The position numbers and the translations under genes were made by a program. Below the pieces are notes generated by a model, which did no database searches, was not told where the DNA came from, and saw only the letters and a list, made by a program, of their open reading frames with translations. Shown here piece by piece: positions 56,664 to 64,000 of a stretch of DNA of 64,000 nt. Origin of the DNA: Ampelomyces quisqualis. Taxonomy: Eukaryota > Ascomycota > Dothideomycetes > Pleosporales > Phaeosphaeriaceae. The stretch covers positions 434,001 through 498,000 of the forward strand of contig JAGTXZ010000024.1 in the NCBI GenBank assembly GCA_018398575.1, read 5' to 3'. Each line of letters opens with the position of its first letter. Position 1 is the stretch's first letter.

Positions 56664-56903
56664 GGCTGGGGGGACTACGTGGGCGCAAAGCAGACGGCGC
56701 GCGACGACAGCATGCCGGGGGACGGCGCGCGGGAAGGGGAGGGGAGGGGAGGAGAGGGGATGGATGCGATGCGACGCGACGTGCACTGCTGAAACAAGAA
56801 CGGCTCACCAACGTCATCCGAAGCTTAGCCTGCACCCCTGCCTCCCCATGCAATTTGCCTCTCCCTCCCCAATGCGCGACCGTGGCTCGAGACCGCCTGT
56901 ACC

Positions 56904-57938
56904 ATGCGCCTCTTCCTCCTGCCCATCTCGACGCGCCGCTCGCTGATATACTGCGAACGGGTGCACGAGAAGGCGCCCCAGGACCGCTCCCTGGTCGACA
57001 AAGTCACCCTCAAGGCCAACGAAACATGGGCAGCATGGGAAAAGGACGACAAGGCCATCGCCAACTGGAAGAAAAAGGTCACCTTCTACGGCAACCACGC
57101 GCTGAAGTGGATACCGTACGAAGAGTGGGGGCTCAAGACACTGCCCTCGCTCACGGCGCAGAGAAAGCAGTCCATCCGCGAGGGCAGAGACAAATATGAG
57201 GTGCTGTTCCCGGGCCGGTACTTGAAGCAAGAGAAGCTGCCCGCGACACTCGAGAAGCTGGCCAAGGAGAGGCAGGCCATGCACCGCAGCAAACTGATCT
57301 GGAGCATCGTCATCATGCCCTTCACTGCGCCATTTATGCTCGTTCCCGTAATACCCAATCTGCCCTTCTTCTACGTGCTCTATCGCGCATACTCCCACTG
57401 GACAGCCCTGAAAGGATCCCGCTATCTCGAGTTTCTCCTCAAGCACAATCTGCCCACGCCAACGCCCTCCTCGGCCCTGGACCAAGTCTACACAGCCGGG
57501 CTCATGTACCCCACGAGAGCATTGTCCCGTGCCGCGCCATCACCCACGCAAGACCAAGCCGACGAGGTGTCTGGCGTCGTGCACAAGCAGACAAAAAACG
57601 AGACAAAGGACGTCATGGTCCTCCAACGGTGGAACGGCAAGCTAATAGCCGAGCAATTCAACCTGCCAGACATGGAAGTCGAAATCGAGCGGGCGGTCGA
57701 GCAGGTGGAAAACTCAATCAAGGGCAGGGAGGAGCTCCTGCAGGAGAAGCTCGAGCTGGAACAGGCGATAGGCGAGCATGGCAAGAGAGCCAAAGACTTG
57801 CTTCCCAACCACATCACGGACAAGATACACGACGAAGCTGAGCATGTTGCTGCAGAGGCCAAGGAGGAAGCCGAAAAGGGGGTCAAGGAGGCGGAGGAGG
57901 AAGTCGAAAAGGGGGTCAGGGAGGCAAAGAAGGGATAG
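56904..57938 (+). CDS. Mitochondrial K+/H+ exchange-related protein (Mit_KHE1 family)
   Basis: This is a single-exon frame of 344 residues. It starts MRLFLLPISTRRSLIYCERV, the characteristic beginning of this family, followed by a domain with VTFYGNHALKWIPYEEWGLK. A hydrophobic segment pair (LIWSIVIMPFTAPFMLVPVIPNLPFFYVLYRAYSHW, here split by prolines) comes next, then SRYLEFLL. The yeast members (YDL183c type) are inner-membrane proteins needed for K+/H+ exchange and volume control of mitochondria. The C-terminal third is an added coiled coil with Glu/Lys/Ala repeats (EEAEKGVKEAEEEVEKGVREA), longer than needed for the domain. It is divergent from the four-TM gene and is followed by cullin-1. 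Confidence 0.88.
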   Translation: MRLFLLPISTRRSLIYCERVHEKAPQDRSLVDKVTLKANETWAAWEKDDKAIANWKKKVTFYGNHALKWIPYEEWGLKTLPSLTAQRKQSIREGRDKYEVLFPGRYLKQEKLPATLEKLAKERQAMHRSKLIWSIVIMPFTAPFMLVPVIPNLPFFYVLYRAYSHWTALKGSRYLEFLLKHNLPTPTPSSALDQVYTAGLMYPTRALSRAAPSPTQDQADEVSGVVHKQTKNETKDVMVLQRWNGKLIAEQFNLPDMEVEIERAVEQVENSIKGREELLQEKLELEQAIGEHGKRAKDLLPNHITDKIHDEAEHVAAEAKEEAEKGVKEAEEEVEKGVREAKKG

Positions 57939-58625
57939 CGTCTCTTTACCGGCCATGTACGATATTACGAAGACGCTTGGAGTTGGCGGAATCGGCGTCC
58001 GTATACCCCATGATAGAAGTATGAAGCTAATGTACAATGTCCCCTCCCATGCCGTCACTTTCCTTATGAACTCGGGACCCGTCACTCTACACCTTCCACG
58101 CGTCTTGGATTCTCGTCGCCCCCGAGCACCAGAGTGGAAGTGTGATGTCGAGGACGTTGTGCAGCGCTATTGGAGCGTTGTAGAGTTAACTAGGGGATCA
58201 CGTGAGCGACGTCATCGAGCGATACTGGAACATGAGGACAATATGGACAGCACGGGAGACTTTGCATGTTACTGTCATGCTTTGAGATGAAGGTGGCATA
58301 CTTGATAAAACAAGACCTCGCCGCCCCAACTCCACTTCACCTCCCCCTTCTTCGCCTGCGTCGCGCTGCGCAGCCGGCACCGACGTGCCAAGACTCCCCG
58401 TCCGCTGCCTAATACCGCCCGCCACAAGGCCCCCCCCCCACTCCCATCGCCTCCGACTGCCCTCTCCACAACCTCTCGGTACGCAGTACCGCAACCACAA
58501 CGCTCGGCTGCACACCATCGACCGCTTCGTCAGCCCAGACTTCCCTCACCGCCGAGAAAATAGCCTTCTTCTCGCGCAAGAAGCGCCCGGTCAAAGGTGC
58601 CCCGGAGCACGCGACGCCGCCCGCC
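57939..58625. other. Intergenic region upstream of cullin-1
   Basis: 3' flank of the KHE1-type gene and a C-rich promoter and leader of the cullin gene, with a C-run near 58432-58440. No gene seen. Confidence 0.5.
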
Positions 58626-61103
58626 ATGGCCTCCGCGTCTTCATCGTCGTCGATGCCGCCAGTCCCTGCAAAGGACGATGTGAACGCCACGTAAGCACAC
58701 CACTCCCCACTTCTCTATTGCCTTGTCAGTAATACATGCGCTTCTCCATGCAACACTCGACCCCCACTTGAGCGTTTGCCAACTGTTTCCACAGATGGAA
58801 GTACCTCGAAGCAGGCGTCGACAAGATCATGACCAACCTCCGCGAAGGCATGGACATGAAGACGTACATGGGCCTCTACACCGCCATCCACAACTTCTGT
58901 ACCGCGCAAAAGGCCGTCGCCGGCTCATCGTTCCACGCCGCTAACAACCGCGGTGGCGCACACCTCCTCGGCGAGGACCTCTACCAGCACCTGATCCAGT
59001 ACCTCAAGACACATCTGCAGGGCGTACAGAACGAGTCGCGGCAACACGTCGACGAGGCGCTTCTCACATTCTACATCAAGGAGTGGAATCGGTACACCAC
59101 CGCTGGCCAGTACAACAACCACTTGTTTAGGTATCTGAATCGACATTGGGTCAAGCGCGAGATGGACGAGGGCAAGAAGCAAATTTACGACATCTACACC
59201 CTGCATCTCGTCCGATGGAAGGAGGATATGTTCATCGGCGCTCAGGAGAGCGTCATGCGCAGCGTCCTCAAGCTTGTCGAGAAGCAGCGAAACGGCGAGA
59301 CCATTGAGCAGTCGCAGATCAAGTCCGTTGTCGATTCATTCGTGTCTCTGGGCCTGGACGAGTCAGACAGCTCAAAGTCGACGCTCGACGTGTACAAGGA
59401 CTTCTTCGAGAAGCCATTCTTGGCGGCGAGTGCGGAATACTACAACAACGAGTCGAAGCAGTTCCTGGCGGAGAATAGCGTTGTGGAGTACATGAAGAAG
59501 GCTGAGGCCCGCCTGGATGAAGAAAAGGAGCGCGTGCCTCTGTATCTTCTCAACGAGATCATGTCTCCACTTATGCGCACATGCGAGCAGTCCCTCATTA
59601 CGAATCACTCCCAGGCTCTACGCGAAGAGTTCCAGATCCTCCTTGATCACGACAAGATTGAAGATCTCGGCCGCATGTACAAGCTACTTGCGCGCATCCC
59701 CGAAGGCCTGGACCCGCTGCGAGGTCGCTTCGAGACCCACGTTCGCAAGGCAGGCTTGGCCGCGGTCGACAAGATTGCACAGGAGGGCGACAACTTGGAG
59801 CCCAAGGTGTACGTCGAGGCGCTTCTCGAGGTCCACACACAGTACCAGGACCTTGTGAACAAGGCTTTCAATGGCGAGTCGGAGTTTGTGCGCTCGTTGG
59901 ACAACGCTTGTCGCGAATTCGTCAACCGGAATAAGATCTGCAAGTCGGGTTCTAACAAATCTCCCGAACTTTTGGCCAAGTACACCGACACCCTTCTGAA
60001 GCGATCGAGCGCAAAAATGAGCGAAGAAGACGATATGGAGAAGTTGCTTACCCAGATCATGACTGTCTTCAAGTACATTGAGGACAAGGACGTCTTCCAG
60101 AAGTTCTACTCGCGCATGTTGGCCAAGCGTCTTGTGCAGACCACATCAGCATCAGACGATGCAGAGACCAGCATGATCTCGAAGCTCAAGGAGGCTTGCG
60201 GATTTGAGTACACGAACAAGTTGCAGCGTATGTTCCAGGACATGCAAATTTCCAAGGATCTCAACTCTGCATTCAAGGAGTGGCAGAGCATCAACTTGGA
60301 CGAGACTGACATGAAAACCAACGTCGATGCGAGCTACCATATTCTCGGTACCGGCTTTTGGCCACTCAACCCGCCTACCACACCCTTCACACCCCCGCAA
60401 CTCATCGTCACTACCTACGACCGCTTTGCCCGCTTCTACAACCACAAGCATCAGGGTCGCAAGCTGACTTGGCTATGGCAACTGTGCAAGGGAGAAGTCA
60501 AAGCAAACTACTGCAAGGTTCTGAATTCCAAGGCGTCCCCTACGTTCCAGGTCTCGACATACCAGATGGCGATCATGCTGCTGTTCAACGACAGCGACAC
60601 GGTCACTTACGACGAGATTGCCGAAGCCACCAAGCTCAACAAGGAGACCCTCGACCCTAGCTTGAGCGTCTTCATCAAGGCCAAGGTCCTGATCGCCCAT
60701 CCCGAGAACGCCAAGCCAGAGTCCGGCACCACTTACAAGCTGAACACTGGATTCAAGACAAAGAAGGCGAAGATGAACTTGAACATTGGTATCAAGTCGG
60801 AACAGAAGGCTGAGGCTGAAGATACGCACAAGACCATCGAGGAGGACCGCAAGCTGCTGATGCAGGTATGGATCATCACCTCTTTCCACGCTGACCATTA
60901 CTAACATTCTACAGTCCGCCATTGTGCGTATCATGAAGTCCCGCAAGAAGATGAAGCACCAGCAGCTCGTCTCCGAGACTATCCAGCAGATCAAGAATCG
61001 CTTCATGCCCCGCGTGCCCGACATCAAGAAGTGCATAGACATCTTGCTAGAGAAGGAGTACCTGGAGCGCTTGGAGGGCGACGAGCTCGGCTACCTCGCA
61101 TAA
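58626..61103 (+). CDS. CDC53: Cullin-1 (Cdc53), SCF ubiquitin ligase scaffold
   Basis: The model has three exons (58626-58690, 58795-60865, 60915-61103; introns 104 and 49 nt) and gives 774 residues, the normal size for cullin-1. After a Ser-rich start, WKYLEAGVDKIMTNL begins the N-terminal cullin repeats that bind Skp1 and F-box proteins. The C-terminal cullin homology domain (VFKYIEDKDVFQKFYSRMLAKRL, LWQLCKGEVKANY, TVTYDEIAEAT) binds the RING protein Rbx1. The WHB region in exon 3 has the NEDD8 site, IVRIMKSRKKMKH, with Lys720 as acceptor, and ends YLERLEGDELGYLA. SCF ligases ubiquitinate cell-cycle and signalling substrates. The F-box-like protein at 48 kb would be a possible partner. Confidence 0.95.
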
Positions 61104-62419
61104 GCATCCTGCGAGTGTCTTGCATCTTCTCTCTCTTTGTTGAGTAATGAGTAATGGATTATCGGCCCCCTTTTCCCCTTTTGTTATGGAGCTGCACAAT
61201 GCAAAGCTCACCCCTGCGTTCCTGGCGTTTGATGGCGGTCATCACATAGGCATGTAATTTTCTACGGCATCTTCCCGGCAGAAACGCCTTCTGGCGCGTT
61301 CTTCCCCGTCTCGTACGTTTCCATCGTAGATAGGAGGCTAGTGGCGGAAAAGAAGGTCATCACATGATGGCCTGTCTGTTAGCCGAGAATCATTGATCAT
61401 TCTTGCATATTTGATAGTCGTAGTGTGTGTTGACCAGATGGTCCTTTCACTGTTTCACAACGTCCTATTACTTCCCACTCCATTCATTCTCCCTTTTCCA
61501 ACTCCGCCTCAAGTTCCGCCAAATCTGTTTCCGCCTTGTGCACCAGCTCTACCATGGATGCCATTGTACTCTGGCTCAGGTGATGGAACCACTGTGGTAG
61601 AACTCGGTTACAGACGAAGGTTATTGAGTATTGAGAATTCAGGCGGCTTTTCAATCACACCCCTTCCTACTCCAGACTTTTCAGGCACCCAGTTCAGTTG
61701 TGGAAAAGAAAAACTTTTCAAGGCGTTTTTCTTGGCATGAGCCGCAGAGTACATATTCGGACCAAATCATGTAAGCATTGTGGTGCATCTTTGCAGCCTT
61801 GGGGCTACGATTCAAAGCTTGTTCGTGACATGTAAGAACCACTAGTCAGGGGTGGCATCTCCTGGCCAAAGACTGGGGATGGAAAGTCTTAGTTCGATGA
61901 TACATGCCATGTGGCACAGCGACTTGGTCCATTGTATGCATCAGTCTCATCCCGCTGGCTGTTTCCCAGCGCAGCATGGCCTATCCAGACATAAATACTT
62001 CGTTTTTTCAGCTCAGACTCGCTTGTTGCAAATTGATACGTTATTTGTGGCGCAGGGCGGCTTTGGATTCGAGGAAGCATTGTACTTGGGCGGTATTACG
62101 CTCTCTGGAAAGGCTTGAGTCTTCTGGCTAGTACGCTACAGCTGAAAGTTTTTCCAGTCGGATGTGTCGACAATGGGTTGTGGAGCCACAATCATCGGAA
62201 CCACAAGAGGCAGATGCAATCGCTGGCCCGCGGAACGTGTGTAACACGGTCTAACCTTTTTGAGACACGGGTGGCGCCGACGTCATCTTCGATGTCCCTC
62301 GCGAACTTCTTCACCAGCGATTCATCGCGCACCACGATTCCAAAACATCACAGAAAATTTGCCTAAAACATCCTTCTCGGTTTGGGCTAGTCATTCGAAG
62401 CAAACAAGTCCTGCGCAAG
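61104..62419. other. Intergenic region, no gene recognised
   Basis: Cullin 3' flank and upstream region of the TatD-type gene. A 115-codon frame (61393-61740) begins hydrophobic but shows no support. No strong repeat. Confidence 0.5.
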
Positions 62420-63634
62420 ATGTCAAACACAACAAGCGGCAAAGATGAAGCGTTCCCATGGCACTTGGGCGTATATGATGCGCATTGTCATCCGACAGAC
62501 ACAATGTCAAGTATCAAGACAATTGCAGAGATGAAGACACGCATTCTGACCGTCATGGCCACTCGGGGCGAAGACCAAGATCTGGTCTTGAGCACAGCAA
62601 ACAAACACAGTGTGAAGTCGTCTGATCCGGAGCAATGGTCGGAAGAAGAGTGTATAGTGCCGTGCTTTGGGTGGCATCCGTGGTTCTCACACCAGATGTA
62701 TATCAAAGAAGACGAAGCTGGGGAAGCGGAAATGAAGAAAAATCTCACAGGCGACGCAAAGATCAAGCACTACCAAACCGTTCTACAACCCTCGCGAGAT
62801 GCAACTAGTGAGGAACACCGCCACACATTGAAATCACTTCCAGATCCTACTTCGTTCTCTGCTTTCCTTGCTAAAACACGCAAGCACCTCGAGCGTTATC
62901 CATACGCTCTTGTCGGCGAAATCGGTCTTGATCGCTCCTTCCGCATTCCGGAATCATGGACAGACAACCAGGACCTATGGGCAAGACGGAACCACAATCT
63001 CACGCCTGGCGGTCGCGAAGGCCGCCGCTTAACACCATTTCGATGCAGTCAGCAGCACCAGAAGAAGATCTGCCGAATGCAATTACAGCTAGCCGCCGAA
63101 ATGGGACGTGGGGTGAGCGTCCACGGTGTGCAAGCTCATGGCCTCGTCTTCGAAGTCTTACAAGAGCTCTGGAAAGGCCACGAGAAACAAGTCCTAAGTA
63201 AGCGCGAGCGTAAGAAACGCGGGCAAGACCATCCATCTGTTGAAGGCGACATGTCAGATACCGCATCATCAACTCAACAGCCGAAGCCCTATCCGCCACG
63301 AATATGTCTACATTCGTATTCAGGAAACGCATCGAACTTCAAGCAGTACCTCAATCCAGCTATACCTGCGCAAATATTTGCGTCGTTTAGCACAGCCATA
63401 AATCTATCTGACGCGATCGAGCACGAGACGCCCGCGGCCTTTGAGGAAATCGCCAAGACAGTACCGGATCACATGATCCTTGTCGAAAGCGATCTGCACA
63501 CGGCGGGCGACGAGCTGGACAAGAGGTTGGAAGACATGATTAGACGTATATGTAGGATCAAAGGGTGGGGGCTCGAGCAGGGCGTCAAGCAACTAGGCAG
63601 GAACTGGCGAGCTTTTGCATTCGGCGCGACGTGA
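62420..63634 (+). CDS. TatD-family metal-dependent hydrolase (Scn1/Cut9-interacting type)
   Basis: This is a single-exon frame of 404 residues. It has the TatD signature with metal ligands in order: DAHCHPTD (HxH) near the N-terminus, VGEIGLDRSF (Glu), VSVHGVQAHG and LHSYSGN (His), and LVESDLH (Asp). The fungal Scn1 group is larger than bacterial TatD because of inserts, here Lys/Glu-rich ones near residues 90-130 and 250-290. TatD proteins are Mg-dependent DNases; fission yeast Scn1 was found with the APC subunit Cut9, and its biochemical role is not settled. All ligands are intact, so activity is likely. It is the last gene in the window. Confidence 0.88.
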   Translation: MSNTTSGKDEAFPWHLGVYDAHCHPTDTMSSIKTIAEMKTRILTVMATRGEDQDLVLSTANKHSVKSSDPEQWSEEECIVPCFGWHPWFSHQMYIKEDEAGEAEMKKNLTGDAKIKHYQTVLQPSRDATSEEHRHTLKSLPDPTSFSAFLAKTRKHLERYPYALVGEIGLDRSFRIPESWTDNQDLWARRNHNLTPGGREGRRLTPFRCSQQHQKKICRMQLQLAAEMGRGVSVHGVQAHGLVFEVLQELWKGHEKQVLSKRERKKRGQDHPSVEGDMSDTASSTQQPKPYPPRICLHSYSGNASNFKQYLNPAIPAQIFASFSTAINLSDAIEHETPAAFEEIAKTVPDHMILVESDLHTAGDELDKRLEDMIRRICRIKGWGLEQGVKQLGRNWRAFAFGAT

Positions 63635-64000
63635 ATAGTGGAGCGTTGCAGCAGCTCTACTTACGAAAGTCGAAGAGCGAGTGGACGAATAGAGAATGCG
63701 GAAAAAACTGTCGAATGCACACGTGCTATGCCACGGCCTCCTCATTGTCGTGATGATATCTGAGACCTCCTTGTATTCCATAGTGGGCAACAAACAAACT
63801 CAATTGGTCGGATTGATTGAATGGCTTGACTCTTTGCAAGTCAAGGAAAATAAGCAGGAACAGGTCTATTTACATAATCAATCTCATTCTATTTGAACGG
63901 AAGGGGTCATACTATAAAGCTGATTAAGAGATACCTCTGTGAAGGGAGGTACATCACCTCGTCAATGTGCGACGCGTGCGCATGCGCGTGGAGGGCGAAG
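63635..64000. other. Window end, no gene recognised
   Basis: 3' flank of the TatD-type gene. The last 40 bases are GC-rich with CGCGTGCGCATGCGCG and may belong to a gene outside the window. Confidence 0.4.

Noticed and set aside
55807..56946. 379-codon plus-strand frame
   Set aside because: It is antisense to the four-TM protein gene and mirrors its GC-rich codon use.
1..64000. Secondary-metabolite cluster, defence system or viral insertion
   Set aside because: No polyketide or peptide synthase, cluster regulator, NLR-like, reverse transcriptase or capsid-like gene was seen. The MFS transporter and SDR genes are far apart and unrelated.

Overview
This is a nuclear segment of a filamentous ascomycete, most likely a dothideomycete of the Pleosporales type. 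The genes carry many short introns (about 44-60 nt, GT-AG, with CTAAC-like branch sites). Single-copy fungal genes are recognisable: Ask1 of the DASH complex, Hog1, a group III G-alpha, Avl9, cullin-1 and a type II PI 4-kinase. One AT-rich stretch carries transition mutations of the RIP kind. No bacterial, plasmid, CRISPR, tRNA or rRNA feature was seen. All reading, splice prediction and alignment was done by eye.

Layout. 0.5-3.4 kb: two hypothetical genes and a mitochondrial-type short-chain dehydrogenase (minus strand). 4.1-12.5 kb (plus): Ask1, a type II phosphatidylinositol 4-kinase (Lsb6 type) and a SNF2/RING helicase. 12.5-16.2 kb: an AT-rich, RIP-like block holding a decayed inverted copy of part of the adjacent MFS transporter gene, then that gene. 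17-25.4 kb (minus): a secreted endonuclease/exonuclease/phosphatase protein, an acidic hypothetical protein, and a PRPP synthetase with a large insert. 25.4-29.3 kb: nearly 4 kb with no gene I can support. 29.3 kb: a 54-residue Cys-rich protein. 30.8-36 kb: a calpain-like gene that has lost the His/Asn half of its catalytic domain, convergent with AVL9, which has a 24-copy 8-bp satellite in an intron. 36.6-40.9 kb: HOG1 and a G-alpha gene, divergent around a 104-bp minisatellite. 41-48 kb: mostly non-coding, with a MITE-like element and one small hypothetical gene. 48-53 kb: an F-box-like protein, a GlcG/HbpS (DUF336) protein and a 606-residue hypothetical protein with a GC-AG intron. 53.7-64 kb: a membrane-anchored protein with a QTES repeat, a four-TM membrane protein divergent from a mitochondrial K+/H+ exchange (KHE1-type) protein, cullin-1, and a TatD-type hydrolase (Scn1 type).

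The genes are mostly independent housekeeping and signalling functions: kinetochore, lipid kinase, DNA repair helicase, nucleotide precursor synthesis, exocytosis, stress MAPK, cAMP-type G-protein signalling and SCF ubiquitin ligase. I see no secondary-metabolite cluster. The notable material is genome-decay and repeat biology: the RIP relic, the PC2-less calpain, the minisatellites in a shared promoter and in an intron, the MITE-like element, and several unusual introns. I did not find a clearly new multi-gene system.
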